Assembly (NCBI GenBank): GCA_018399255.1
Contig: JAGYPA010000001.1
Span: forward strand, 65,019-129,018
Direction of reading: 5' to 3'
Length of the DNA stretch: 64,000 nucleotides
Source of the DNA: Spirochaetales bacterium
GTDB taxonomy: Bacteria > Spirochaetota > Spirochaetia > JABMQR01
Positions 35,446-46,000 of this stretch are shown in pieces. Under the pieces are notes generated by a model that worked only from the letters and a program-made list of their open reading frames with translations, was not told the origin of the DNA and did no database searches. Made by a program: the position numbers and the translations under genes. The first letter of the stretch is position 1; each line of letters begins with the position of its first letter.

Positions 35446-38248
35446 GGGAGCAAGAGAACATAACCTTAAAAATATTGACTTGGAGCTTGAACGTGATAAG
35501 CTCATAGTCATTACCGGCTTAAGTGGTTCGGGAAAATCGTCTCTGGCTTTTGATACTATTTATGCAGAAAGTCAGCGACGTTATATTGAATCTCTTTCTG
35601 CATATGCACGGCAGTTTCTAGGTCGTATAGAAAAGCCTGATGTTGATTACATCGAAGGGCTGTCTCCGGCAATCGCTATAGAACAAAAAACTACTCACAA
35701 AAATCCCCGCTCAACGGTGGGTACGGTTACCGAAATATACGACTACTATCGTCTGCTTTGGGCCAGGATTGGAAAACCGCATTGTCCAGTTTGCGGACGT
35801 CCAATTCAAGAACAGTCAATCGATCAAATAATGGAGCAGATTCTTGAATATCCGGAAGGTACCCGATTAATGATCACAGCCCCGGTAGTCAGGGGAAGAA
35901 AAGGAGAGCATCGCAAAGTTCTTCAGGATGCAGTTAATGCGGGTTTTCCCAGGGTAATGATTGATGGGGAAATCCGGGAAACTGATAGTTCCGTGGTACT
36001 GGACAAGAAAAAAAAACACGATATTGACATTATTGCTGACAGGCTGGTATTGCGGGAAGAGAATAGAAAACGTCTGGCGGATTCATTAGAAACTGCTCTC
36101 GAAATAGCTGATGGACTGGTTACCGTTATAGATGCTGATTCAGGGAATGCAAAAACCTTTTCAGAAAAAAATTCCTGCACCGAATGCGGGATTAATATAC
36201 CAGAACTGCAGCCGCGTCTTTTTTCCTTCAATAATCCCTATGGCGCCTGTCCCGATTGCCATGGACTTGGCCATAAATCGGAATTCGATCCTGATCTTAT
36301 TATTCCCGATTACTCTAAATCATTCAACGAGGGGGCAATTGCAACAGCAAATCCTGATGCTGCATGGAATAGAAGCCAGTTTATTTCGTTATCTGAACAC
36401 TACGGATTCAGCCTTGATACTCCATTCTCCAAAATCCCTGAAGCTGTAATACAAAAACTATTGTTTGGTTCCGAAGAAAAAATCCATATGGTTTACACCA
36501 ACGAAAAAAACAATGGAACCTATAAATTTGATAAAAAGTTTCCCGGCATTATTAAAGATTTAAGACGGAGATTTTTTGAAACAAATTCTCCTGGCATCCG
36601 GCAATGGCTGGAAAGTTTCATGACCAGCAGTCACTGTGATGCATGTGACGGTTCCCGCCTGCGAAAAGAAAGCTTATCGGTGTTAATAAACGGATTGAAT
36701 ATAGCAGATGCTTCACGCATGTCCATTCGAACCGCCCTTCAATTTTTTGACAAACTCCAGCTTAACGAAACTGACAGGAAAATAAGCCAGCAGGTACTTA
36801 AGGAAATTCTTTCCCGACTGACATTTCTGAAAAATGTAGGTCTTGACTATCTCACTCTTGACCGGACAGCAGGAACTCTATCCGGGGGTGAAGCTCAGCG
36901 CATAAGACTTGCAACACAGATAGGATCTTCTTTGACTGGAGTACTGTATGTTCTCGATGAACCCTCCATAGGGCTTCACCAGAGAGATAATAAAAAATTG
37001 ATCGAGACCCTGAAGGATCTCAGAGACCTTGGCAATACCCTCATCGTTGTTGAACATGATGAATCGATGCTGCGCGAAGCCGACTATCTTGTCGATCTTG
37101 GTCCGGGAGCAGGTATTCACGGAGGTACTGTTACGGCAGCTGGAACTCCGGAAGAAGTCGCTCGATCACCGGAAAGCATTACCGGCAGCTACCTTTCAGG
37201 CAAACTGGTCATTGAAACTCCGTCGGTAAGGAGGCAAGGAAACGGCAAAGAAATTGTAATTATGGGGGCAGCAAAAAATAACCTCAAGCATATTGACCTT
37301 CGGTTTCCACTCGGGATACTTACGGTAATTACCGGAGTTTCAGGTTCCGGGAAATCCACCCTCTTAAATGAACTGCTGTTTCCATCAGTTTCAGGCAGAC
37401 TGGGAGGTCGGGAAAGAAAGAATTTACCCCCAGGAATAGACGACATTCTTGGCTGTGAGCATATAGACAAGATTATTAACATTGATCAGAGCCCCATAGG
37501 AAGAACGCCGCGTTCTAATCCCGCAACGTATGTTGGCGCATTTACCCCTATTCGTGAGTTATTTGCCGCTTTGCCAGAATCAAAAGCTCGCGGATACAAA
37601 TCAGGCCGATTTTCTTTCAATGTAAAGGGAGGGCGATGTGAAAACTGTCAGGGTGATGGTACGTTAAAAATAGAAATGCACTTTCTCCCTGATGTCTACG
37701 TAACGTGTGATGTTTGCGGCGGAAAAAGATTTAATAATGAAACCCTCAATGTCCGCTATAAAGGAAAGAATATCCATGATATTCTTTCCCTGAGTGTTGA
37801 GGAGGCGGCAGATTTTTTTGCCCCCGTACCATCGATAAGCAGAAAACTTGAGACGCTGAAATCTGTGGGTCTGGAATATATAAAGCTTGGTCAGTCAGCG
37901 CTCACTCTATCCGGCGGAGAAGCTCAGAGAGTTAAACTGAGTCTGGAACTGTCAAAGCGCAGTACGGGTAAAACACTCTATATTCTTGATGAACCTACAA
38001 CCGGCCTCCATTTTGCCGATGTCAAAAAACTTATGGAGGTTTTAGAGCGTCTGGTTGAAGCAGGAAATACTATACTGATGATCGAGCATAATCTTGATGT
38101 AATTAAATCGGCAGATCATATTATTGACTTGGGACCGGAAGGAGGAGATAAAGGCGGATACCTTGTAGCCCACGGGACACCTGAACAAATTGCGGAAAAC
38201 AGGAATTCTTACACTGGACAATTTCTTAAGTCTGTATTAAATGGATAA
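35426..38248 (+). CDS. uvrA: Excinuclease ABC subunit A
   Basis: Seen: 940 residues. Two ABC modules: Walker [14 protein letters not shown] and [13 protein letters not shown], signatures [12 protein letters not shown] and [12 protein letters not shown]. Zinc modules at [13 protein letters not shown]...CPDCHGLG and CENCQGDG...CDVCGGKRF. Known: UvrA scans DNA for damage and loads UvrB in nucleotide excision repair. Mfd in this window feeds the same pathway. It starts inside ispG (20-base overlap), with AAAGG about 7 bases before ATG. Confidence 0.98.
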   Translation: MKKLIIRGAREHNLKNIDLELERDKLIVITGLSGSGKSSLAFDTIYAESQRRYIESLSAYARQFLGRIEKPDVDYIEGLSPAIAIEQKTTHKNPRSTVGTVTEIYDYYRLLWARIGKPHCPVCGRPIQEQSIDQIMEQILEYPEGTRLMITAPVVRGRKGEHRKVLQDAVNAGFPRVMIDGEIRETDSSVVLDKKKKHDIDIIADRLVLREENRKRLADSLETALEIADGLVTVIDADSGNAKTFSEKNSCTECGINIPELQPRLFSFNNPYGACPDCHGLGHKSEFDPDLIIPDYSKSFNEGAIATANPDAAWNRSQFISLSEHYGFSLDTPFSKIPEAVIQKLLFGSEEKIHMVYTNEKNNGTYKFDKKFPGIIKDLRRRFFETNSPGIRQWLESFMTSSHCDACDGSRLRKESLSVLINGLNIADASRMSIRTALQFFDKLQLNETDRKISQQVLKEILSRLTFLKNVGLDYLTLDRTAGTLSGGEAQRIRLATQIGSSLTGVLYVLDEPSIGLHQRDNKKLIETLKDLRDLGNTLIVVEHDESMLREADYLVDLGPGAGIHGGTVTAAGTPEEVARSPESITGSYLSGKLVIETPSVRRQGNGKEIVIMGAAKNNLKHIDLRFPLGILTVITGVSGSGKSTLLNELLFPSVSGRLGGRERKNLPPGIDDILGCEHIDKIINIDQSPIGRTPRSNPATYVGAFTPIRELFAALPESKARGYKSGRFSFNVKGGRCENCQGDGTLKIEMHFLPDVYVTCDVCGGKRFNNETLNVRYKGKNIHDILSLSVEEAADFFAPVPSISRKLETLKSVGLEYIKLGQSALTLSGGEAQRVKLSLELSKRSTGKTLYILDEPTTGLHFADVKKLMEVLERLVEAGNTILMIEHNLDVIKSADHIIDLGPEGGDKGGYLVAHGTPEQIAENRNSYTGQFLKSVLNG

Positions 38249-38250
38249 CG

Positions 38251-41200
38251 ATGAAAAAAACCTTGTTTATAGCCCTGTTTTTTGCGGTTTTCTGCTTTTT
38301 TGCAGCGGCTCAGGAACATGAGAATTTACCAGACACTATAAGCAATCTTATCCAACGTGCAAATATTCTCGATATTGAAGCTTCTTCTCCTAATGAAATG
38401 CGCTCCTGGCTTCAACGGCTTGGTCTTTCTCCAGATGGAGCTGCAGAAGACCTCAGGATGCGGCTCTATAATCATTACAGCCTTGAGAGACCCCGCCTGC
38501 AGGAAAAACTTCAGAACGTTGAATCCGTCAGAATTTCTTCGGCAGAGAAAGCAGAATATCGTATAGGACCGGATGGCTATTCCGGTATAGCAATTTTACG
38601 GGGAAATACGGTAATAGAATTTACAGATCCAGATTCAGGAAGCAGTTATTCAATTAAAGCAGATACGGTCATCCTCAATCGCTATACAGGCTTCATTTCT
38701 GCGGCAGGTAATGTTCAGTACAGCCAGACCGATCTTGATTCAGGTGAAGTTCTGGAAAATTATTCCAGCTCCAGTCTCTCATTTTCCCTTGAAGAGTGGA
38801 ACGGAACGATCAGGAATGCTTTAACAGAGGGCAGCCGGGTAAATAGTGACGGAGATACGGTAGCTTTTGAACTCACAGGAAAAACCCTCGAGAAAAGCAC
38901 TGGAGGCTTTCTCAATGTAGAAAATGGAATAATAAGCACACCCGGCCGCAATCCCTACATAAGCATCCACGCCGGTAAAATCAGCCTCCTTCCCGGAGGG
39001 GATTGGTTTGCTGTTAACGCAGTGGCTCGCTTTGGCAGAATTCCAATCCTTTATCTCCCTTTTTTTTACTATCCAGGAGTAAGCTTTTTCTTTAATCCAT
39101 CTTTCGGTATATCGCAAAACAGGGGGTATTTTGTTAATACCACAACAGCAGTTTTCGGGAAACTGCCGGCCGCATCGGCTGAAAAAACAAGCTTTTCCCT
39201 TTTTCTGACCCAGGAAGATGATCAGCCAGTTGATATTCCCGGTATTAGCGGTTCACTTTTTTCCATGAACAATATGTATCCAGACGTAATTCAATGGGCA
39301 AATTCCACCCAGTCCTACCTGGCCGTAACTTTTGATGTTTTTGAAAAGAAAGGTATTTCTCTCGGTATTGCAGGAGACTTTAATGACTTTTGGGTCCTTG
39401 ATTCCTTTACCCTAACAGGAGCTGTAATTCTTGATCCGATAAATCAGAATCCCATGGTGAGATTATACAGTATTCCCCAAATCCAGGCAGATGCTGATGC
39501 CTGGAAATTCAGCCTGTCTATGCCATTTTATTCAGACAGCAGCGTAATGGAAGATTTTGCATCGAGAAAAACCATTTTCGAGCTTAAGGATATTACAGGA
39601 ACGGCTGTTTTTCCAGATTCCTTCAGTACTCTTACCGATTTCAATTGGAAGCTGTCAGGCAGCTTCAGACCTGATGTATCAAACTTGAATCCCTATATCA
39701 AAAGTATTCAGATATCATCTTTTTCTTCTGATTTGTACTGGTCCATAGATGGACCCTGGCAGTATACCATCAGCTCAGCCACTGTTTACAATCAGTCTGG
39801 CACTGTTTCCGGAGATTTGTTTAAGGCCGAAGCAGAAAAAAGACAATATACCCCTGAATCCCCTTCTGAACTCTCTTCGGCAAGAGGCTACTCTGGCAGT
39901 TACCCCCCTCAGCTGCTAACCGGATATTCATCAAGCGAAGATTCAGGAAAATTCGCCATTAAAAACAATGATAACGTATCTCTTATCGATGTTAATACAC
40001 TCTCAGCACCCTTTACGGTTCCTGACATTTCATTACCGTCAGCTATACCAAAAGAAAAGACCATTCGTACTGCAGCATCAGCAAGTCTTTCATATAATCT
40101 CAGAGAATCCGGCAGTACTATTCTTTCTTTTTACGACGGTATGCCCCAATATGCAAAAACCACCGAAAAATTCGATGCTGGTATAACTTTGACAACTTCC
40201 TTGCTTGATTCCGCTTACTCTATCAGAAACATTATCAAGCCGACCGGTTTTTTGCAGAGACATTACGATGTATCCGGGGAAACTCCCGATTTTTCAAGCT
40301 ATCTGGAACAGGATAAGGAAAGATCCCAGATTGCCGTTCTTAATGAATTCTATGTAACCATACCTGAGTTCAGCCTTTCCTATATTCTAAAAACAAGGGT
40401 GCTTGATTGGGATTTTGACAGTGATGCGCTGAACGGCAGCGGAGACTATCGCCTGAAAACCTTTGAGTGGGGAGATTCTGACGTGCTGCAGCATACCATT
40501 AAAGCGGCTCTTCCCATAAAACCGATTAATGGTTCCCTTTCGATATCAGCAGTGCTCCCCCCATTTAACTATAGACTGGATCCAAAACTCACTGCAAAGG
40601 CATCCGGAGTATCAGTAGCTCTCTCCTCAAGCCTTATGCAGCAAGACGATGGAAGCATCAACTTTGATCCTCTCTATTTGAGAATGGCCCTGAATCCCGT
40701 AATTCTCCCTTTTTCAGGACTGATAACCGCTGGTTGGACCTACGCAGGAGCATCTGAAGACCCGGATGCTGGATTTCCAGCTGCAATCGAGGGACATCTG
40801 GAAATTGATGTAGTAAAAGATTTGTTATTCAAGCAGACCTTCGGTTATGATTTTTCAACTGAGACATGGGATAATCCGTCCAGCAGAATCCAATGGAAAA
40901 GTTCTTATGCCGAACTGGCTCTTCTCGCAGGTACCCTGCCTGATGCTTCCATAATTGATTTCACCCCTGATACCATTAAGATTTATGCCCCTGTTAAAAT
41001 ATCTGAACTTTCGTTCTGGCACAATCGGATTGTGCTGTCAGCTTCGGTCTTGTCATCCTGGGCCTACAGTTTCCAGGAGCCAGCCGAAAATCTTCTGACA
41101 GTAAGTTTTGCAGTGGACTTAACAATAGAAGAATTTCTGGAGGTTACTGTAACTTCAAGGTCGAGAAATTCTGCTTTTCATAAGTATTTTGACGGAAGTG

Positions 41201-41505
41201 TGAATGTTTTTGAGGACCTTTACAAATCGTTTAATTTTTTTAATATTGATGACAGATATGATTCAAATTTCAATCTGGACAGCATTCAGCTTAAAGTGAA
41301 ACATATAATGGAACAATGGGATTTAATAGCTGATTATAATGGGACCATTGCCCTGAATACTATTACCGATGTATATGAGTGGAGATCTGCAGTATCCGTT
41401 TATATATCATGGAAAGGGGTGCCGGAAATTGACTTAACTGGTTCAATCAAGCATGATGAGGCATCCGGTAAGCAGGAACTGATTATTTTACAGGGGGAAG
41501 AGTGA
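38251..41505 (+). CDS. LptD/OstA-like outer-membrane protein
   Basis: Seen: 1084 residues with a signal peptide (KKTLFIALFFAVFCFFAAAQ). Residues ~30-75 resemble a SAP-like helix-turn-helix (SPNEMRSWLQRLGLSPDGAA). An OstA/LptD-type beta-jellyroll (YSIKADTVILNRYTGFISAA) leads to a long C-terminal beta-barrel region rich in alternating aromatics. Known: LptD inserts LPS or other glycolipids into the outer membrane; treponemes keep a homologue despite lacking classic LPS. Inference: exports a lipid or glycolipid to the outer leaflet. 2 bases after uvrA. Confidence 0.8.
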   Translation: MKKTLFIALFFAVFCFFAAAQEHENLPDTISNLIQRANILDIEASSPNEMRSWLQRLGLSPDGAAEDLRMRLYNHYSLERPRLQEKLQNVESVRISSAEKAEYRIGPDGYSGIAILRGNTVIEFTDPDSGSSYSIKADTVILNRYTGFISAAGNVQYSQTDLDSGEVLENYSSSSLSFSLEEWNGTIRNALTEGSRVNSDGDTVAFELTGKTLEKSTGGFLNVENGIISTPGRNPYISIHAGKISLLPGGDWFAVNAVARFGRIPILYLPFFYYPGVSFFFNPSFGISQNRGYFVNTTTAVFGKLPAASAEKTSFSLFLTQEDDQPVDIPGISGSLFSMNNMYPDVIQWANSTQSYLAVTFDVFEKKGISLGIAGDFNDFWVLDSFTLTGAVILDPINQNPMVRLYSIPQIQADADAWKFSLSMPFYSDSSVMEDFASRKTIFELKDITGTAVFPDSFSTLTDFNWKLSGSFRPDVSNLNPYIKSIQISSFSSDLYWSIDGPWQYTISSATVYNQSGTVSGDLFKAEAEKRQYTPESPSELSSARGYSGSYPPQLLTGYSSSEDSGKFAIKNNDNVSLIDVNTLSAPFTVPDISLPSAIPKEKTIRTAASASLSYNLRESGSTILSFYDGMPQYAKTTEKFDAGITLTTSLLDSAYSIRNIIKPTGFLQRHYDVSGETPDFSSYLEQDKERSQIAVLNEFYVTIPEFSLSYILKTRVLDWDFDSDALNGSGDYRLKTFEWGDSDVLQHTIKAALPIKPINGSLSISAVLPPFNYRLDPKLTAKASGVSVALSSSLMQQDDGSINFDPLYLRMALNPVILPFSGLITAGWTYAGASEDPDAGFPAAIEGHLEIDVVKDLLFKQTFGYDFSTETWDNPSSRIQWKSSYAELALLAGTLPDASIIDFTPDTIKIYAPVKISELSFWHNRIVLSASVLSSWAYSFQEPAENLLTVSFAVDLTIEEFLEVTVTSRSRNSAFHKYFDGSVNVFEDLYKSFNFFNIDDRYDSNFNLDSIQLKVKHIMEQWDLIADYNGTIALNTITDVYEWRSAVSVYISWKGVPEIDLTGSIKHDEASGKQELIILQGEE

Positions 41506-42440
41506 CAATAGTATTTGATGATATTGAAGTTTTTAAGCGTGTATGCGGACAAAATGATGAGAATATCAAGGAACTTGGAGAAGGATTGGGTATTGATATT
41601 TTTCTTAAGGGCAATACTCTGTCAATTCAGTCGGACCATGATGCCGAAACCGTCTCTGCTTTCAGCCGACTTGTAGATATTATGAAAGAACTGGCAGTCC
41701 AGGGGCGCGATGTAGATCCGCCGCAGATACGGCTGCTGCTCCAGGCTCAAAAAGATGCGGACGATTTTGTTCCTTCTGAAGCAGGAGCTATCCATATAAA
41801 AGCCGGCAATACGAACATTTTCCCCAAAAGCAGAAATCAGCTGCGTTATATAGAGGCAATGTTCAGCCGACAGCTGGTTTTCGGTATAGGACCGGCCGGC
41901 ACCGGAAAAACCTATCTTGCAATTGCCAAAGCAGTACAGGATTTAACATCAAACCGGAAAAAAAAGCTTATTCTTACCCGCCCCGTAGTTGAAGCAGGTG
42001 AAAACCTCGGTTTTCTGCCCGGCGACTTATCCCAGAAAATCAATCCATATCTGAGACCGCTATATGATGCCCTCGAGGCAATGCTCCCTTTACATGCGAT
42101 TCGCCGAATGGAAGAAAACGGTGTTATAGAAGTTGCTCCACTGGCGTATATGCGTGGTCGAAGTCTGCAGAATGCCTTTATCATCCTTGATGAAGCCCAG
42201 AATTCAACACGGGAACAGATGAAAATGTTTCTGACTAGAATTGGAGAACATTCCGAAGCAGTGATTACCGGTGATATTACCCAGATAGATTTGCCTTCAA
42301 GAAGCCAATCCGGACTTGTGCATGCTTCAAGAATTCTTCATAGTATAGAAGAGATTAGTTTTATTCATTTTGCTTCGCGTGATGTTATCCGAAGCCGGTT
42401 GGTGAGAAAAATTGTGGATGCGTATGAAAAAGATTCTTGA
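41502..42440 (+). CDS. phoH: PhoH-family ATPase
   Basis: Seen: 312 residues from GTG 41502 (GGGGGAAGA upstream). An N-terminal KH/R3H-like segment (ELGEGLGIDIFLKGN) precedes the PhoH core with Walker A GPAGTGKTYLA, LTRPVVEAGENLGFLPG and FIILDEAQNST. Known: PhoH-like ATPases act on RNA; in many bacteria they sit beside ybeY as here. It overlaps the lptD-like gene by 4 bases and the next gene by 17 bases. Confidence 0.95.
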   Translation: MTIVFDDIEVFKRVCGQNDENIKELGEGLGIDIFLKGNTLSIQSDHDAETVSAFSRLVDIMKELAVQGRDVDPPQIRLLLQAQKDADDFVPSEAGAIHIKAGNTNIFPKSRNQLRYIEAMFSRQLVFGIGPAGTGKTYLAIAKAVQDLTSNRKKKLILTRPVVEAGENLGFLPGDLSQKINPYLRPLYDALEAMLPLHAIRRMEENGVIEVAPLAYMRGRSLQNAFIILDEAQNSTREQMKMFLTRIGEHSEAVITGDITQIDLPSRSQSGLVHASRILHSIEEISFIHFASRDVIRSRLVRKIVDAYEKDS

Positions 42441-44649
42441 TCCTGTTCTGATGAAGCTTAAGTATCGTGAAATTCTTGTTCTACTGTTTTTTGCGGCGCT
42501 TCTTTCTGGATCAGCCCATATTTTGCCTCTTTTAATCTCAGGAAATATATCTGAACAGTCTGTTGAAAACTCAATGGGCTTTGTAGTTGGAGAAATAGCT
42601 GACCGTAATGTAATAGCCAATACTCAAGTCCAATATGTTGATACTGAAGCTACGAGGAAAGCTGTTTCTTATGCGGTTGATTCTGTCCCCCCCCGTTTCA
42701 CAGTTATGCTTGACCAGACCTTGGATCGACTGATTCTTTTTGATCAGATATCAGAATATCTCATAGCTGAATACGCTGTCCCTTTACCTGCAGCAGTTGA
42801 AAACATTCTTATTCAAGCGGGTACTGAACCGGAAGCCCTGAGGAAGGAACTCAGTTCGCTGAGTAAAAATGAAAAAAGAGCCGTCATCCAGGCAGCTGCC
42901 TTGAAAATCAAGGAAATGTTGGAAAATGGAATTTTTTCTGCAGAAGACCTGGAAATACTGAAATCTTTGGAAAACCCAACCGGAGATACGTTTCAAATAA
43001 TTCTGATAGAAGAAGATAGATATAATTCTGAAAGGAAGGAAACTATATCACTCTCAACTGTCTTTTCAGATGCTTCATTAATGGAAAATCTGGCTGTCTG
43101 GGTTGCATCGGGAAATGATGATGAGATAATCATAAGATCAAGGGCTGCAGCTATAATCAGACCGTTTTTATTTGCCAATCGTCAGTTTGACAACCTTGAA
43201 ACACAAAAAAAACGTAAGGAAGCTGCCGAGGCTGTAAGGCCGGTTATTGGGACAATTGAAAAAGGTGACTACATACTGGTTAAGGATTATCTTGTTACAT
43301 CTGAAGATATGGCTAAACTGAAAGTTCTGCAGAAAAGTCAACTTGATCAGGGAATAGTCGAGAAATCAGGAAGTTTGCTGTTTTCTGTTTTTTCCTCATT
43401 ATTGTTAATCCTTATTCTGATAAGAATCATACCCCGTAATTATCGGTTTATGCAGTATTCCAGCATTGTTCTGACTTTTGTTTTGCTCTATTTCTTTGTT
43501 TTGTTTTTTATCACTAGAACCCTCATGCGTTATAACTTTCCACTCTTTGCTTTTTTCATTCCTGTTTCTTTTTTTACTATGCTTCTAACAGTGATAACAG
43601 GAAAACAGACCGGATTCCTTGTATCAGCGTATCTGGCATCCCATACCTTGCTTATGCCTATGGCCGATTACGGCTCTTTTATTTTCATCTTTTTTATGGG
43701 AATTACCGGCACACTGCTTATGACCGCTGCCCGTAAGCGAATAGATATTTTCAAATCTTTATTGTATCTCATCGGATCCGGGCTTTTCTTACTTCTGCTT
43801 ATTGGACTGCTTGATGACTATTCATTACGTGATTTTGCCGTAAATGCTTCAATAATTACCGCAAATACACTTGTTTCAAGCATTATGTTCATCATGCTTC
43901 TGCCGGCTCTGGAAAACCTGTTCAATCTCCCTACAGATTTCCGCTTGCTGGAACTGACAACCATGAATACACGTATTCTTAAACGGATGGCAGTCGTTGC
44001 AAGAGGTACCTACAGCCATTCAGTTGCAGTTGCCGATCTTGCGGAATCAGCGTGCCAGATCATCGGGGCAAACAGTCTTCTTGCGCGGGTGGGAGCCTAC
44101 TATCATGACATAGGAAAGATAGACCAACCGGAATACTTTATTGAAAATCAGGTTGGAGGAAATAAGCATGATGATCTGAAGCCGAGCCTGTCTGCTGCTG
44201 TAATAAAATCGCATGTAAAAGTAGGAATTGAAAAAGCAAAGGAAATCGGTCTGCCGCAGGAAGTTATAGACATAATTGCTGAGCATCACGGAAATGATTT
44301 AATCAGCTATTTTTATAGCGAGGCAATTCAGAAAAATGTAAAGAACAGCAAGATATCTCCCGAGGATTTTTCCTACAGCGGATCCCCACCCTTAACAAAA
44401 GAAGCTGCAGTTGTCATGCTTGCTGACAGTGTGGATGCAGCCAGTCGTACAATAAAACAGCCAACTACCCCTAAACTGGAAAAACTGGTCTGGAAAATTT
44501 TTATCGACAAAATCAACAATCGCCAGCTGATAAACTGCAGTTTGTCTCTTTTTGAGCTGGAGATGATACGGAAGCAGTTTCTGCTCATTCTTTCCGGGCG
44601 TTACCATACCAGAATAGAATATCCTGATATTAACGAGGCTGCAAAGTGA
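42424..44649 (+). CDS. 7TM-HD family phosphodiesterase (PgpH-like)
   Basis: Seen: 741 residues from ATG 42424. TTG 42412 and ATG 42418 are in frame, and the choice is uncertain. One N-terminal membrane segment, an extracytoplasmic 7TMR-HDED-type domain (~45-310), about seven membrane segments, then an HD domain (GTYSHSVAVADLAES, YYHDIGKIDQP, EHHGNDL). Known: PgpH of Listeria hydrolyses c-di-AMP, and this family is often next to phoH and ybeY. Inference: c-di-AMP breakdown. Overlaps phoH and ybeY. Confidence 0.88.
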   Translation: MKKILDPVLMKLKYREILVLLFFAALLSGSAHILPLLISGNISEQSVENSMGFVVGEIADRNVIANTQVQYVDTEATRKAVSYAVDSVPPRFTVMLDQTLDRLILFDQISEYLIAEYAVPLPAAVENILIQAGTEPEALRKELSSLSKNEKRAVIQAAALKIKEMLENGIFSAEDLEILKSLENPTGDTFQIILIEEDRYNSERKETISLSTVFSDASLMENLAVWVASGNDDEIIIRSRAAAIIRPFLFANRQFDNLETQKKRKEAAEAVRPVIGTIEKGDYILVKDYLVTSEDMAKLKVLQKSQLDQGIVEKSGSLLFSVFSSLLLILILIRIIPRNYRFMQYSSIVLTFVLLYFFVLFFITRTLMRYNFPLFAFFIPVSFFTMLLTVITGKQTGFLVSAYLASHTLLMPMADYGSFIFIFFMGITGTLLMTAARKRIDIFKSLLYLIGSGLFLLLLIGLLDDYSLRDFAVNASIITANTLVSSIMFIMLLPALENLFNLPTDFRLLELTTMNTRILKRMAVVARGTYSHSVAVADLAESACQIIGANSLLARVGAYYHDIGKIDQPEYFIENQVGGNKHDDLKPSLSAAVIKSHVKVGIEKAKEIGLPQEVIDIIAEHHGNDLISYFYSEAIQKNVKNSKISPEDFSYSGSPPLTKEAAVVMLADSVDAASRTIKQPTTPKLEKLVWKIFIDKINNRQLINCSLSLFELEMIRKQFLLILSGRYHTRIEYPDINEAAK

Positions 44650-45134
44650 TGAATGTTATTGAAACATCAACTTTAAGCAGTGATGATAATGAACTACCAA
44701 TTCCTCCATCCTATTCAGAGAGATTTGTAGCAGAGATCCTTGATTATCTGGAGATAAAAAATAAAGAGATTTCTATTCTTTTTACAGATGACAAGTATAT
44801 GCGTACCTTGAATTTTGCATACCGGGGAATTAATTCTCCGACTGATGTACTTTCTTTCAGTCAATTTGAGGAATCACAGCCAGCAGATATGCCAGATACC
44901 GCTGCTTCTGATACCCTTCTTGGAGATATCATTATTTCGATCGATACATTGAAAAGTAATGCCGAATCCTTTAGGGTTGCTTTTGATGAGGAGCTGAAAA
45001 GATTGTTAATTCATGGCATACTGCATTTAACCGGTATGGATCACAAAACCAATGACAGCAATGAGGAGATGCTCCAGCTGCAGGAGCAAATATTACTTGG
45101 ATTTCAAGAAAAAAATAGTATACAGGGTATTTAG
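44649..45134 (+). CDS. ybeY: Endoribonuclease YbeY
   Basis: Seen: 161 residues from ATG 44649, which overlaps the previous stop by one base. Zinc motif HGILHLTGMDH near the C-terminus and the earlier MRTLNFAYRGINSPTDVLSF signature. Known: YbeY is a metal-dependent single-strand RNase in 16S 3'-end maturation and ribosome quality control. Part of the common phoH-(7TM-HD)-ybeY-corC neighbourhood. Confidence 0.95.
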   Translation: MNVIETSTLSSDDNELPIPPSYSERFVAEILDYLEIKNKEISILFTDDKYMRTLNFAYRGINSPTDVLSFSQFEESQPADMPDTAASDTLLGDIIISIDTLKSNAESFRVAFDEELKRLLIHGILHLTGMDHKTNDSNEEMLQLQEQILLGFQEKNSIQGI

Positions 45135-45911
45135 TTGCAATTTCTTCGTTTTTTTACAAATATAGCCGCCTTATTTCATAAGCCCGCACATCCTGACAAA
45201 ACTACGGAAAAGCAGGAAATGATTGAGGGAATAGAAGAACTCTCCCAAACCACGGTTAAAGAGGTCATGGTACCGAGAATTGATGTTGAATTTATCTCGC
45301 ATGATGCCGCGTCAGGCCCGCTTCTCAAAACCATATCAGAACTTGGCTATTCCCGTTATCCAGTTTATAAAGATACCATTGATAATGTAATAGGAATACT
45401 CTATGTTAAAGATATTCTTAAGGAAACGGCGAATTTGTCCGGCCTGTCCGTAAAAAAAATAGCGAGAAAACCATTTTTCGTACCTGACAGTAAAAAACTT
45501 GATGATCTCCTCAGGGAATTCAAGAGAAGAAAAGTCCATATTGCCGTGGCTATTGATGAATATGGAGGAGTATCGGGAATAATTTGTCTAGAAGATATCC
45601 TTGAAGTTATTGTCGGTGATATCCAGGATGAATTTGATGATGAAAAAGCTGATTTCACCGAATTAGGCAAAGGCATTTATCTTTGCGATGCAAGATCGCA
45701 AATAGATGAGCTGAATGAAGCTCTAGGACTTGGTCTTTCCGATGAAGATTTTGAAACACTTGGAGGTTTTGTATTCGAACTGTTTGGACGAATACCGGAA
45801 AGCCTCGAAAAAGTAACCTGCCCGACAGCTGCCGGGGATGTCGATTTTATTGTTCAAGATATTGAGGGACATAAAATCAATACCATTAAACTGGTCATGA
45901 GAAACATCTAG
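45135..45911 (+). CDS. TlyC/CorC-like CBS-domain protein
   Basis: Seen: 258 residues from TTG 45135, directly after the ybeY stop. No membrane-spanning DUF21 domain; two CBS repeats (VKEVMVPRIDVEFI, VIGILYVKDIL, then FVPDSKKLDDLLREF and IAVAIDEYGGVSGI) and a C-terminal transporter-associated domain (FETLGGFVFELFGRIPE). Known: related proteins are CorC (Mg/Co efflux) and TlyC, called haemolysins in spirochaetes. Inference: a cation-homeostasis regulator. The haemolysin label is not supported by sequence alone. Confidence 0.88.
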   Translation: MQFLRFFTNIAALFHKPAHPDKTTEKQEMIEGIEELSQTTVKEVMVPRIDVEFISHDAASGPLLKTISELGYSRYPVYKDTIDNVIGILYVKDILKETANLSGLSVKKIARKPFFVPDSKKLDDLLREFKRRKVHIAVAIDEYGGVSGIICLEDILEVIVGDIQDEFDDEKADFTELGKGIYLCDARSQIDELNEALGLGLSDEDFETLGGFVFELFGRIPESLEKVTCPTAAGDVDFIVQDIEGHKINTIKLVMRNI

Positions 45912-45929
45912 GAATCAATCCGGGCTTCA

Positions 45930-45958
45930 TTGACACAAAAGCTTGTATTTCATATAGT
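45930..45958 (+). promoter_or_regulatory. Strong promoter of the glycolytic gap operon
   Basis: TTGACA (45930-45935), 17-base spacer, TATAGT (45953-45958), giving a start near 45965. GGAGG follows 9 bases before ATG 46001. This is the closest match to consensus in the window. Confidence 0.8.
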
Positions 45959-46000
45959 TGACGCGTTATCAATATATATAATTTTTGGAGGATTGCCTTA

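Noticed and set aside
45958-45982. Second gap promoter (TTGACG with TATAAT)
   Set aside because: Spacer is only 13 bases; the promoter at 45930-45958 is far better.
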